From IMG/VR virus record IMGVR_UViG_3300008266_000613, positions 1 to 40,034 of that record: DNA of 40,034 bases; one strand, 5' to 3'. Under the pieces are notes generated by a model that was not told the origin of the DNA, did no database searches, and worked only from the letters and a program-made list of their open reading frames with translations. This document shows positions 17,305-28,600 of the stretch, in pieces. The stretch comes from a virus. Numbering within the stretch: the stretch's first letter is position 1; every line of letters begins with the position of its first letter. Made by a program: the position numbers and the translations under genes.

Positions 17305-17783
17305 TGTCAATACTTTTACCTGTAGGCTCCCTACTATATTTTGATACTGGAACCGATCCAGTTAATCCAACATGGTCTAAAATAACAGAACACAACAGAC
17401 AGCCACTAAGCATTACTAAGAATAGAATTCAAAAGGTGCAAAGAATGGCAAATGGCACTCTTCGTAAATTCTTTGTAGCAGAAAAAAGAGAGTTTAGCGT
17501 ATCATGGACTATGCTACCTACATTTTCAAATATGACAGTTGATGGAGGCTATGCAAAAGATGAAATTGAAAGCTTCTATGAAACTAGTAAAGGACAAGGC
17601 ACATTTAAAATTAAAATAGTTTACGGTAAAGAGCAGACATCTCCTTATGCTGAGAGATCAGAAATTGTTACCGTATCCCTATCATCCTGCAGTTTTGAGC
17701 TTCTTAAAAGAAACGTAAAGGCTAGAGGATCTGATCCAGCACAGGAATTCTGGAATGCATCTCTTTCTATGGAAGAGGTCTAA
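17304..17783 (+). CDS. Putative distal tail protein
   Basis: 159 residues. It overlaps the tape measure stop by one base and the next ATG by one base. The first gene after the tape measure usually encodes the distal tail protein that joins tube and tip. The sequence is beta-rich, with an N-terminal VGSLLYFDTGT and WSKITEHNRQPLSITKNRIQ, a basic turn (MANGTLRKFFVAEKREFSVSW), and ELLKRNVKARGS toward the end, compatible with a tube-like ring protein. No enzyme motif is visible. Function comes from position and predicted secondary structure. Confidence 0.5.
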   Translation: MSILLPVGSLLYFDTGTDPVNPTWSKITEHNRQPLSITKNRIQKVQRMANGTLRKFFVAEKREFSVSWTMLPTFSNMTVDGGYAKDEIESFYETSKGQGTFKIKIVYGKEQTSPYAERSEIVTVSLSSCSFELLKRNVKARGSDPAQEFWNASLSMEEV

Positions 17784-20017
17784 TGATAACGGCAAGCAAC
17801 GAATTAAAAAACGTATTCTATAACAATCTATCAATTAAGACAGATGTTGGATGCACTATAGAGTACAACATGAACTCTTTGTTGGACAACTTAAGAGTAA
17901 CATACGACTCTTCGCTTGAGACCTACTATCCTAAAATTGATGGAAAGATTAATATTTATAAAAAACTATTTCCAATTGATTCCATTATTCGTCCATGGCG
18001 TTCATTATATGGTGGTAATAAATATTTAATTTGGACTACTGGAATGACAGAAACTACAAAAGATTCGTTCTTTAGCCCACGCAGAATCAGTTATCCGAGA
18101 ACGGCGGCAGATCAAAATGATGGATATGAATCCCCTAAACAGAGTATATATCCAAGACTTTATTATCCTGGAGTCAATGCTACATATAAATATTGGGTAT
18201 CTCCAATATCAGAAGATGCTAAATTAACTGTTACATATTCTATTCTTACTGCAACAGTATCAGAAGCATCAAGCTCAGGTACTCTTGTCACATATAAAAC
18301 ATCTCAGCCACATGGATTTACATCTGGACAAACTGTAACAATTACTGGTCTTACAACTGGTACATTTAATATATCAGGAACTATTTATTCAATTGAAAGC
18401 TCAACATCATTTACTATACAAAGTAGCGCTACTGGCACATGGGCAACGGGACAATCTGGAACAGCAACATTAAGTGCTGCTACTAAACCAGCCGTGTCAA
18501 ATAAAATTATTGCTAGATTTGAAAAGACTCACGTTCTCCCATCTTCTTGCAGCTTTACAATTACATATTCAGACAATACAACTGCTTCTATTACTGGACA
18601 AACAGTGCCATCTTCTGGAGAAATTGTATTACATTGGAATGGAACTACATGGTCACAAACTGCACCATCTACAATTCAGTCTCCTAAATTAATTAAATCA
18701 ATATATTTAGATGCTATAAATCCTTCTTCTGGAAAAGCTATAGGAGTTATTGAAGTATCTGCAAGATGGATTAAAGACATATCTTCAGATGTAATTTCAT
18801 TTGATATTCAAAAAGAAGCATCTTCAAGTTCAGAAGATTTGTTGCCCGTAGGAACAATTACTGCAAATAATATGGAGGTTGAACTTGTTAAATACGATCA
18901 GTCTAGCCTTCAATATGTTGCATATAATAGAGCGTCCACATCTTGGGATACAACAAAAACCTACCTTGTAAAAAATGCAGAGCTAAAACCATATATTAGA
19001 GTCTACCATGACAACGGTGCATTGGGAACGGCTCCCAATAAGCATGACGATGTTCAACAGGGAACCTTTTATATAGATAGCTTTGAAACACAAGAATATG
19101 GCGAGACATCTATAAATGCCCTTGACACATCAAAATATCTTATGGAAACAATTGCCCCATATATTTTGTGTGAAGGATATCCAGCAACTGGAATTATTAG
19201 ATATCTTTTAGATTCAGTTGGATTTACTAATTATGAAATTCGTGTAGCTATTGATGATACTTCTATCCCGCAAATTAATTTTTGGTGGACAGATGGAACA
19301 AAGACTATATGGGAGTGTTTGCAAGAAATATGCAGAGATATACAGATGAATGCATTTGTAGATGAAAATAATATTCTTCAGTTTTATAGCAGAGACTACT
19401 TGTACAAGCAGGTAAATGTTGCTTGGGAATTTTATGAGTCTGCAGAGGGATCAAAGCAGCCTAACATTATGTCATTTTCTAAACGAGAAATTCCTGGGGC
19501 AAATTATGTTAAAGTCTTATGGCAGAGTCAATTAACATCAGACTATCTAGGAAACTCAACAGATCTTTGGGTAGATGAGGTTGCATATCTTAGCGCTGGC
19601 GGATTAAGAAAAACAATAGAGGCTAATACATCACCAGAGAATACAGAGCTTTCTATCGATATTGAAACTTTAGATAAATATAGTCCTTCGGCGGTGTTGT
19701 ATAATTATCAAGGATATGTTTTAATTGATTCAGAGATTATTGAGTATGATGCGATTCAGTATCAATATACTCCTCATAACTCTAACACTGCTGTTCCAGT
19801 ATGGATTGAATCTGCATCTGATGTAAACAAATATCAATTTTTATCCAAGCCAGGGTATGCCGATATTAATAAACCAAATGAGACAGCGTACTTTAGACCA
19901 ACAGGAAGATATAGAGTAAAAACTAGAGGAGCTTTTGGAACAACTCCAGCAAGACATACTGCATCTGCTCTTGAGTCGTTGTCAACATGGAATCAAAAGG
20001 AGGTATTCTGGCAATGA
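17783..20017 (+). CDS. Tail tip / hub-like minor tail protein
   Basis: 744 residues. The N-terminal ~150 residues include CTIEYNMNSLLDNLRVTY and an aromatic, proline-containing stretch. Residues ~160-235 (TVSEASSSGTLVTYKTS onward, with HGFTSGQTVTITG) look like an inserted small beta domain of a kind common in phage tail proteins. The second half resembles a gp27-like hub: TSINALDTSKYLMETIAPYILCEG, SIPQINFWWTDGTKTIWECLQEICRDIQMNAFVDE, then a strand-rich end. Hub proteins form the trimeric tip and connect to fibres. The next gene starts in an ATGA overlap and seems to continue the tip assembly. Hub function is inferred. Confidence 0.6.
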   Translation: MITASNELKNVFYNNLSIKTDVGCTIEYNMNSLLDNLRVTYDSSLETYYPKIDGKINIYKKLFPIDSIIRPWRSLYGGNKYLIWTTGMTETTKDSFFSPRRISYPRTAADQNDGYESPKQSIYPRLYYPGVNATYKYWVSPISEDAKLTVTYSILTATVSEASSSGTLVTYKTSQPHGFTSGQTVTITGLTTGTFNISGTIYSIESSTSFTIQSSATGTWATGQSGTATLSAATKPAVSNKIIARFEKTHVLPSSCSFTITYSDNTTASITGQTVPSSGEIVLHWNGTTWSQTAPSTIQSPKLIKSIYLDAINPSSGKAIGVIEVSARWIKDISSDVISFDIQKEASSSSEDLLPVGTITANNMEVELVKYDQSSLQYVAYNRASTSWDTTKTYLVKNAELKPYIRVYHDNGALGTAPNKHDDVQQGTFYIDSFETQEYGETSINALDTSKYLMETIAPYILCEGYPATGIIRYLLDSVGFTNYEIRVAIDDTSIPQINFWWTDGTKTIWECLQEICRDIQMNAFVDENNILQFYSRDYLYKQVNVAWEFYESAEGSKQPNIMSFSKREIPGANYVKVLWQSQLTSDYLGNSTDLWVDEVAYLSAGGLRKTIEANTSPENTELSIDIETLDKYSPSAVLYNYQGYVLIDSEIIEYDAIQYQYTPHNSNTAVPVWIESASDVNKYQFLSKPGYADINKPNETAYFRPTGRYRVKTRGAFGTTPARHTASALESLSTWNQKEVFWQ

Positions 20018-21626
20018 GACCTTATTTCTATGCTAATGGCGGAAGCACCTCTTATGGAGTAGATATTTCTCAGCCACCTACTTTAGAGGCACAAAGCACA
20101 ACGTCTATGAAGTTTTCAATTAACAAGGCTGGCATGTCTGCCGAACCAACTTCATATGTTTATAATTTAACAGAAGTAGATGAATACAATGTTGTAGTGT
20201 CTGGAGGTCAAGTCCTTAATGGAACTCCTACTACTGAGCCATTTACTGTAACTGGACTAAAGGCTGGCACAGCATATCGTGCAACAATGAATGCAAAAAT
20301 AAACTCTAATTCAGGAAATAGCATTGTGTTTTATTTTGTTATGCCTAAAGACTCTAATTTTGTTTCTGCTGGATCAAATGCTTTAGATCCAAGTAAACCT
20401 ACAGCTTCTAAATCATTTTTGAGAATTAATAATAGTAGTAAAAATGCTAAGTCATATAAGGTGGCATGGAAAACATTTGATGGATTGAGCTTGGGATCTT
20501 ATAATATTAGTACAATTACAGTTGGCGGAGTAGAAATTCCAGTAAGAACATATACATCTAACACCTACTATTCATTTGGAACAACCATGTATCTTGATGC
20601 AATTATTGAAAAGACTAGACAGTCTGCAGGATTTGGATTTTTCTTAGATAATCTAGGAACAAGCGGATACTATATTTCTATTGATACAACAGAAACTGCC
20701 GCATCAGAAAATAAAAAAGAAGTTAGAATTTTAAAGGTAAGCGGCTCAGATGCTAGAGTACTTAAAGATACTCAAAAAAATACAGTGACATCTTTGTTGT
20801 AGATTCAAATGGAACCTATCCAACAGATGATGGCAAGACCTTTGTTAATAAAATTCTTCCTCCGACAAAACAAATAGGCGTATTTGCCAAGAGCGGTCAG
20901 GCTATTTTTGATTATGTGTATGGAACGGATATTACAAAAGCTCAATATGATAACTCAAACTATTCTAAAGATATATATACTGGACTATTTTCTAACGATT
21001 TCCTAGACTTAAGCTTTGGCGATATTATTTATAATCAGTCTGTAGAAGAAGACAATTTGGCTAAGCCATCTGCAATTGATGAATTTGGAACTACAGTTCG
21101 TGAAATTAAAAAATCCCAGTTTATTTTTAATGGTGGACCATCATTCCCAATTAAATTTTCTACTGGGCTTAACAATAACGTTAAAATATTGGGAGAGAAA
21201 AAGAGCAACTTTGGCGGAGAGGTTTATGTATTAAATAATAGCTCAGCCCTAACACCATTAAGCGACCAGCAATCTGCAAGTTTTTATATATATGGAAATA
21301 CAATATCCCCTTCTGGAGTTCTTGAATATGAGACTGATCAAATACCAGAATACGTAAATCAAGAACCAGTTATTTTTGACTCTAAGTGGCTTCAAAATCT
21401 TTCAGATGTAGAGGCATTAGGCAAGTGGATTAAAGCTAATATTGTCAATAGGGGACAAATTGTTTATATGGAAATTTTTGGAAACCCATTGATTTCTGTA
21501 GGAGATATTGTTACAATTAAGTATGTGTACCAAGGATTGGCGGGAACAGAAAAGTTTATTGTTACCGCAGTTCAACATAACTATAACGAGGGGCTGAGTA
21601 CAACTATCACTTGTCGAACCTTGTAG
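20014..21626 (+). CDS. Minor tail protein with frame change at A7
   Basis: The ATG at 20014 overlaps the previous stop (ATGA) and has AAGGAGGT at 19997-20004. The first frame stops at 20802 after 262 residues, but the frame one base back continues without a break from the run of seven A at 20774-20780 to a stop at 21626. Reading across the A7 as a -1 shift gives 537 residues and a smooth junction (KDTQKK then YSDIFVVDSNG). The first part has an FN3-like stretch (FTVTGLKAGTAYRATMNAK) and a jelly-roll-like part (GFGFFLDNLGTSGYYISID). The end, PLISVGDIVTIKYVYQGLAGTEKFIVTAV, resembles the closing part of hub or minor tail proteins. Either a programmed shift, a phase-variable tract, a mutation or a one-base sequencing loss explains it. 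Confidence 0.6.
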
Positions 21627-21638
21627 TCGACTAAATGA

Positions 21639-21644
21639 TATAAT
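21639..21644 (+). promoter_or_regulatory. Extended -10 promoter, likely leaderless
   Basis: TGA-TATAAT (21636-21644) in the context CTAAATGATATAAT. No good -35 is seen at the right distance. The ATG at 21652 is 7 bases after the -10, so the transcript should start at the start codon. The same 14-base context occurs at 29164-29177. Confidence 0.5.
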
Positions 21645-21651
21645 CAATAAT

Positions 21652-22440
21652 ATGGCAATTGAAAAAGTAGATAAGAAAACGGTATCAGAGGGAGCACCCC
21701 TTGTTGAAGCCGAAGATTCTCCTGTATTTGTATTTCTCAGAAAAGACAGACCATTAACAGTTGCTAGAGGCGGTTCAGCAAATTTAACTTCACCATTTAC
21801 TGGAGGAGACTCTTCAGGCGGAGTAGGAGATGGGACTGGAGATCCTGGAGATGATCCAAAAGATCCTATTGATGTGCCAGAAGATCCTGGCGTAGATGTC
21901 CCACAATTAACAGATATTGAAGAAATTACATACGAACAATATTTTGATTATACTAAATCAGTTAGATATAATGCTATTTTAAAAGTTAGAAATTCAAGTA
22001 TTAAAAAAGATGAAGTAGTTGCTGTGGATGCTAGAAATACTCCAAAGAGCGGTGCAAGTGCTACTGGAACTACAACTCCAGCAAACTTTATTACACCAAC
22101 TCCAACAACTCCTTCCGTAGTATTTGACAGAACTGGAACTGCAATTGCTTGGGGATGGAGCCAGTCTGATAATTTAGGTTCATATTCTGAGGTTTCGTAT
22201 GAGTGGGAAATCAGATCTGGATCATCTACAACAAGCACAAAGATTAGTTCTGGTACAAAGCAATTCGCTGCTTCTGGAAGCTACCCTATTGGAAATAGTG
22301 GAAAGAATAGAAGGTATAGAGTAAGCTCTGGTGATGGAGATACTCCAGCAACAGCATCTGCAAGGCATTTACGTGTTAGAGCTGTAGTTACTGGAACAAA
22401 TGGTAAAATATATTATTCAAGGTATTCAAAGCCAATTTAG
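21652..22440 (+). CDS. Tail fibre-like protein with Gly/Asp/Pro hinge
   Basis: 262 residues, not assigned to a family. The N-terminal ~45 residues are followed by a flexible Gly/Ser/Asp/Pro stretch (GGDSSGGVGDGTGDPGDDPK and beyond, residues ~50-85), likely a hinge. The remainder is beta-rich with an Ig/FN3-like end (EVSYEWEIRSGSST ... RHLRVRAVVTGTNGKIYYSRYS). It begins a new transcript that appears leaderless, and its position after the hub genes suggests a structural part of the tail tip or fibre. No enzymatic motif is seen. Confidence 0.55.
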   Translation: MAIEKVDKKTVSEGAPLVEAEDSPVFVFLRKDRPLTVARGGSANLTSPFTGGDSSGGVGDGTGDPGDDPKDPIDVPEDPGVDVPQLTDIEEITYEQYFDYTKSVRYNAILKVRNSSIKKDEVVAVDARNTPKSGASATGTTTPANFITPTPTTPSVVFDRTGTAIAWGWSQSDNLGSYSEVSYEWEIRSGSSTTSTKISSGTKQFAASGSYPIGNSGKNRRYRVSSGDGDTPATASARHLRVRAVVTGTNGKIYYSRYSKPI

Positions 22441-22447
22441 GAGAAAC

Positions 22448-23368
22448 ATGATTAAAGGTACATATATATTCTATGCAGACGGCAAGGAGATTGCTCGTCA
22501 CGCTAATGTCATTACTAAATTTGGTAAAAGATTTTTAACTAACTTTATTGCTGGAAATGAGAAGACTCTTTCTAAGTCGATGGCATTTGGAATTGATTCT
22601 ACAACCGCTACAGAGCTAGATACACGCCTAGGGTTTGAATTTTATAGAACTCCAGTACAGTTTGGAAGTACAGATATTCAAACAGAGAATGAAACAACTA
22701 CATATTCAGTAGTATATAAGGCTACAATTCCGCAGGACGTTTCTGGATTAATTTCAGAAGTCGGTATTTATCCAGAGGTTAGAAAATCATTAAATATTTT
22801 TGATAGCAAGTTTATAACAGATTTTGATAGCCAGTTAGATTGGACAAATGCTCCAGAGTTAGCTACTGCAAACTCTAAAGTTGGCCCATATCTTCTTAAT
22901 ATGGTTTCTAACAATAATGCTGCAAGAGAATACACTAGTAATATTAGCCTACTAGATCTTTCTGGATATAGCGTTAATGATTCAATAAGATTGGCATATT
23001 ATAAATACGATGACAATCTTGCAAGTATTAAAATTAGATTATATAGTTCTGCAACAGCATATTATGAGACCACAATTACTCCGCCTTCTGGAACTGGACA
23101 TTTTATTAGCAGCAACATTTTGCTTTCATCTGTATTGTCTGGAGCCACATCGCCAGCACCAGATAGCAAAAATATTAATAAGTTAGGAATTGTTTTAACT
23201 CCAACATCTGGTAATACAACATCTGTTGGTATGGATGCTTTAAGAATTAATGACGAAGATACCTTTGACCCACAGTTTGGACTTATTAGTCGTTCAGTTG
23301 TTACCGCATTAAGTAAAGTGGCGGGAAGGCAAGTAGACGTAGAATATAGATTGGATCTAGGATTCTAA
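22448..23368 (+). CDS. Tail fibre / tip accessory protein
   Basis: 306 residues. The ATG at 22448 is chosen because TAGGAGA precedes it by a normal distance; an upstream in-frame start at 22400 would overlap the previous gene and add an unlikely leader. The N-terminus (MIKGTYIFYADGKEIARHANVI) and the motif SVVYKATIPQDVSGLISEVGIYP are patterns met in phage tail collar and fibre proteins. The second half resembles a carbohydrate-binding jelly roll (GYSVNDSIRLAYYKYDDNLASIKIRLY). One base separates its stop from the next ATG. Confidence 0.5.
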   Translation: MIKGTYIFYADGKEIARHANVITKFGKRFLTNFIAGNEKTLSKSMAFGIDSTTATELDTRLGFEFYRTPVQFGSTDIQTENETTTYSVVYKATIPQDVSGLISEVGIYPEVRKSLNIFDSKFITDFDSQLDWTNAPELATANSKVGPYLLNMVSNNNAAREYTSNISLLDLSGYSVNDSIRLAYYKYDDNLASIKIRLYSSATAYYETTITPPSGTGHFISSNILLSSVLSGATSPAPDSKNINKLGIVLTPTSGNTTSVGMDALRINDEDTFDPQFGLISRSVVTALSKVAGRQVDVEYRLDLGF

Positions 23369-23369
23369 T

Positions 23370-25675
23370 ATGGCCTACGAAGATTACGAAGATAAAAGCT
23401 TTAAAATAGATGATAACTATTTTAAAGTCGTAATCCCTGATTTAGATCCAGGCAAAGATGTTCCAATTCAGATACGCTGGCAGTATGCAGATAAAACCTA
23501 TGGTGGATGGTCAAATTCTAAAACATTAAATGTACCAGAAATTTCAAGACCAGAAGTATCCTCTGTAACAACAGAATGGGTAGGAACTTCCCTAAAAATT
23601 ACATGGCAAAAAACCTCAGAGCTTGCAAATGGTTATCAAATTTATTTAACAAACGGACTTACAACAGCATCATGGACAAGGTCTGTAGACAAAACTCAGG
23701 CGACTCAAACATTTATTTTAAGCTTTGAAGAGAATAAAGCAAACTTTGGCGGCATTTTTAGAACATCGTTTACTGGATTTTTAAAGAGTACCTATATTGA
23801 TAATACTACAGATGGTGTGGCATTTAGTACAGCTGCATACACAGATGCAGTTTGTGCTCTATCAATTTTAAATACCGACTGGTCGCTTGTATCAATCGCA
23901 AATGGATTTACAGTTGCATGGACTGTAAATAGCGTTTCATATCCTACATATCAATATACAGAAGTATGGATATCGGATGCTGAAGCTGGCACATATACAA
24001 AAGAATATTCTGGTGTTGGTCCAGCTACAATTAAAGTAGCCACACTTGCAACTAATTATGTAAAGATAAAGCATTTCTCTGCTTCTGGCTGTAGCACGTC
24101 TTTTTCCAATGTTCGAACAGTATCGGCATACGATCCTATTTCTTTTGACGCTACTCCACCTAACAATACTTTTACACTTGGAACTGCTACAGTTACAGAT
24201 GATTCAAACGGACTATTCACATTTGACAAGAAGGTATTATTTACTTGGACAGAAAATGCGGATACAGACACTGCTGGATATCGTATTAGGTTTAGAATTG
24301 CAGGTTCTGGTGATCCTTATACATATATGTCAGTTCCAGGAAAAACAAAAACGTCTACATATTTATATGGATTAAAAGGCGGGCAGACCTATGAAATTGG
24401 TGTCAGCACGTTTGATATCTATGGCAATACAAATGAAACACAATGGCAGACATATCCAAATATAGTAGCTCCAGCAAGCACATCGTTAGTTCCAGATGCA
24501 GCAATTACTGCTGGAGATATGAAGTTAGGTTATGGAATTGGTGGAAGTAATACACAAAAAGGTTTATATATTGCTCCTGATAACTACTGGTATGTTCAAG
24601 GAAACACAAATGTTTCAAGTGCTGCTAGATTATCGGTAGGCGGAACATCAGATAAACTAGTTTGGGACGGAACTAATTTAACAATAACTGGAACGGTATA
24701 CGCAAATGCTGGTAGATTTACTGGATCTATAGATGTAGGAAGCTCAACAGTTGCTGGACAACTAAGAGTATATGCTGGATCTAATAAATTTGAAGTAGGT
24801 AAGCTTACAAATACATCTGGACAATATATTGAAGAGTTTGGTATTCAGGGAACTAACTCTTCTGGAAAGCTATTTCAACTTGATACAATAAACGGTATTG
24901 TCACCAATAAAGGAACAATTGGCGGATGGACAATTAATGAAACAACAATTACTAAGAACCAAACATCTTTAGGATCTGATGGTTCTATTACTGCTGGCTC
25001 TAGTGGACAATTTCAAGTCACTACAGCAGGAGCCCTTACTGCAACAAATGCAACAATTTTAGGTTCTGTAAAAGCAACTGGCGGAGGTTTTGGTACATTT
25101 GATTCAAGTTTCAACATTGTAAAGGGTTGGACAATTGGAGCCGCAACATTAACATCTACTGGACAAGCTTCTGGAACAACTCAAATTATTCTTAATGGTT
25201 GGGAGTATACGGAAGCCCAGGTGCTGGCGGAGCAACAACTGGAGAAGAGCCTAATACAGAAAACGACTCTGGAGGTTTTGGAGGAACTGGAACTGCTGGA
25301 GGATCTGGATCTGCTGTTACCCTAACAATTAGGGACGGAGAAATTAATGCAGATAAATCCTTGTTAATTAAATCTGGAAACACTACAGAAATTTATACTG
25401 GCGGATCTAAGGCGGCAGCATTTAGTAGCACTTACTCATCTTTAAACTTTACTACAGGATTATATGTTGGAGCATCTACTAGCGAAAATGGAGTTCAAAC
25501 TCATACATCTCCATATGTAAGCATAGATGCTAGAATGAGACTAAGACGGGGAGCCCCTCTTTTTTATCCAGGTGGATCGGCAGGTGCATATATTAGAAAT
25601 ATCTATATTAAAGATACTGATAATAATCCATCTCCTTCAACTGGATATATCGGTGATGTTTTTATTGCATACTAG
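23370..25675 (+). CDS. FN3-containing tail fibre protein, frame changed near 25201
   Basis: The first frame runs to 25325 (651 residues), but from about 25196 it encodes only a Leu/Glu-rich shadow while the frame one base back encodes a Gly-rich linker and a proper C-terminus ending at 25675. Joining them at the GGG run at 25201-25203 gives about 768 residues. Residues ~1-370 contain about three FN3-like units (for example SLKITWQKTSELANGYQIYLTNG and LFTWTENADTDTAGYRIRFRI). Residues ~430-610 are repeated beta strands of the GTIGGWTIN / KGWTIGAATL type known from central tail fibre proteins. The end (RRGAPLFYPGGSAGAYIRNIYIKD) looks like a receptor-facing tip. The second frame has no ribosome binding site. 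Role: host recognition or fibre shaft, by inference. Confidence 0.6.
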
Positions 25676-25683
25676 GATAACAA

Positions 25684-28600
25684 ATGCCAATTTATACAAA
25701 AAAATCTAACGGTACTTGGTCTACTAATGCTAAAAAAATATTTGCTAAAATTGGATCATCTACGTGGGCTTCAGCAAAAGCAGTCTTTGTTAAAACAGCA
25801 AACGGCTGGATTCAGGCATGGCCAGGAAATGCTCCTTCGGTAAGGCCTAGTGATCCTATATCTTTAAGATTAACAAGCTACAGTGGACCTTTAGCTGATA
25901 CAGTAAATTTTGAATATATCAATACAGTTATGTATGGTGATGATGGATCGTATGACGGAGATGCTCCAATTCAAATAGATAATACTAGTAGAAAAATGGT
26001 GTATTATCCAGATACGTCAACTAATTCTACTAGAACTACAATAGAAACCTCAGATGTATTTAATCTATCTAATAATAGTTTAAGCGATGTAGATGGAGTA
26101 GATGGAAAATATGTTAGGTATTCATTACGAGCATTTAATAATTCTGGTGAACTGGATGCATTTTCTGAGCCAGTAAGAGTTATTAGAAGAACTCCAGAAT
26201 TTGCAAGTACAATTCTTTTAGATATTGATGCCAGTTTAAGCGAATTTTTTACCCAGTATGCTCTTGAATTTAATATTAAAAACAATTGGTATGACTGCGT
26301 TGATTGGACTAGGTCATATGTAAGATGGTGGAAGCACACAGATACAACTAATTATAGAAATGGAACTATACTTCAAACAGATTATTTAAATAGTTCAACT
26401 ATTGGTGGAAGATTTAATAGATACGGAAGTTATACTAGGGGAGACGGAACAAACTTAAACGGAGAATCATTTATTTCAGTAATGGCAAATGATTTGCCAG
26501 CAGGATATTATGTTGTTGGAGAAGTTGTACTATTAAATTCATATACAGATTATTATAATACTGAGGTAAAACAGTCAAAAGCAAGCGATGCTATTCCTAT
26601 TGTTTCAAATGTGAGATTCTTAGATATAAATGGAGAAACTGCTATTGATAGCCAGGGAAATATTGTTTCCGACGCCTTATGGGATTTAAAGTTTGATGTT
26701 AGTGGAGTTTCTGCTTCTACAACATATAGAGTTCAATATAGACTATATAATGATTCAGCTACAAGCAACTGGTATACAGATTTTGATGGAAGCAGTGCAA
26801 ATTGGGAAGACAGCAGTATTTGGAGAACTTCATATAATTCCGATGGAAGTGGTGACGGATATTTAAGTGGAGTAAGTCTTGTTGGAAGTACAGCATATGT
26901 AGAAGATAGGGCTTTTATAAATACAGCACTTTTAACTGGAAGTCCAACCTATGGTGGAGGTTTGCGTAGATGGCATCTTGAATATAGAATCAGTGTACAA
27001 AATCCTGGACAGGCAAGAGTTTATTATAATGGAACTCCTCAAAATGGATCCTATTTCCACTTCGGTTCTTCTGGCGGTACTTTTGAGATTATGCCTTCTA
27101 CAGTTCCAACACTAAGTGCAACTCCATTAACTGGTACATCTCCATTATCAGTTTCTTTTACTGTGACAACAAATTCATATCCTTCTGGTAATGCATCTTA
27201 TCCTAGAGCAATTGGAATTGATTACGGAGACGGCAGTGCAATAGATTGGCAATATTATTCTTCATCAAATCCTACAAGAACCGTAAATAAAACATATACT
27301 AGCGGAGGAGTATTTACGGCTACTGTAAGAACTATCCCTGAAGGTGATACAAGTCGTGGAACAAGAAGTAGAACAATTACTAGCATTAGTAGACCGCCAG
27401 CTCCAAATACTTTAACCGCTTCAACCAATAGAACAGACGGAGTTTTGCTTCAATGGGATTTGCCTAGCTCTCAAAGCGCTAATTATTATGAAATTTATTG
27501 GCAATCAAGTCAGGGAACAGGCCCAGTAAATCAATCTACATTTGCTGATTTTGGTAGAAGTGGCGATACGGCAAATGCAATTACTTCAAAAAGCTTTTTA
27601 GATACAACAATATCTAGTAACTCAACTAGATATTACCGTGTTCGTGCTAGAAACTCATCGGATACGACTGATCCTAATTTTTGTTCTGATTGGTTCCCAT
27701 CTCCAGGAAATAATGCTATTACTGGAACAAGAATTGCAGCAAATTTAACAGCACCTACAATAACAAATGTGCCTACAATTACTGCTGGCGGGGCAGTTAC
27801 TGCATTTTTTACTGGAGGATCTGGACCAGCATATCAAATATATTGGACTACTGGTGTAGCTCCAACAACTCCAGTTACTCCAGATGCTTCTGGAACATCA
27901 AGCCCTTTAACAGACAATAGTGGTCCAACTACTCCAAGCAGCGGAAGCGTAAGATGGTTTATGTATGTTCGGTCAGTTGCAACTGTTGGAGAAACTAGCG
28001 TAGGACCATCTTCAGTAGCTAGCGCCTGGAGCTCAGGATATGAATTTACAGTAAATGCTGCAAATGCAAGTCCACCTTCTTCAGTTTCTGCTTCTGTAAG
28101 CGGAAACGTGTTCTCTGTTTCTTGGCCACAAGCAACAAACGCAACTAAATATAGAATATATTGGACTACCGCATCTAGCTATACTGGAGATCCAGCAAGC
28201 TCTTATGATGCTGAGGTTAGCGAACCTACAAGATCTACACAATTTACTCTTTCATATAATACTACATATTATTTTTATGTTTCCGCTTCTGGCAGCAACA
28301 ATGTTTGGACTGCATATAATTTAGCACGAAGCTCTGCTACAACAAGCGGCTCTCCCCCTGTTCAAAATGCAACAGCCCCTACATCAGTTACTGCTACTCC
28401 TGGTAATGGATCTGTAACAGTAACATGGTCTGGAGATACTAATGCTACTAAATACAGAATTTGGTGGTCTACAAGTTCTAGTGGAAATAGTGGTGTAAAT
28501 CCTGCAGTTTCTTATGATGCTGAAAGAACAGTAAGAAATGTTACATTTAGCTTATCAAATGGAACAACTTATTATTTTTGGGTATCTGCGTCTAATACAA

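Noticed and set aside
22400-22447. An upstream start for the 22448 gene
   Set aside because: It would overlap the previous gene by 41 bases, while TAGGAGA sits at the right distance from ATG 22448.
25199-25675. An independent gene starting at TTG 25199
   Set aside because: No Shine-Dalgarno precedes it and it continues the sequence sense of the 23370 gene; a frame change is the simpler reading, though not proven.
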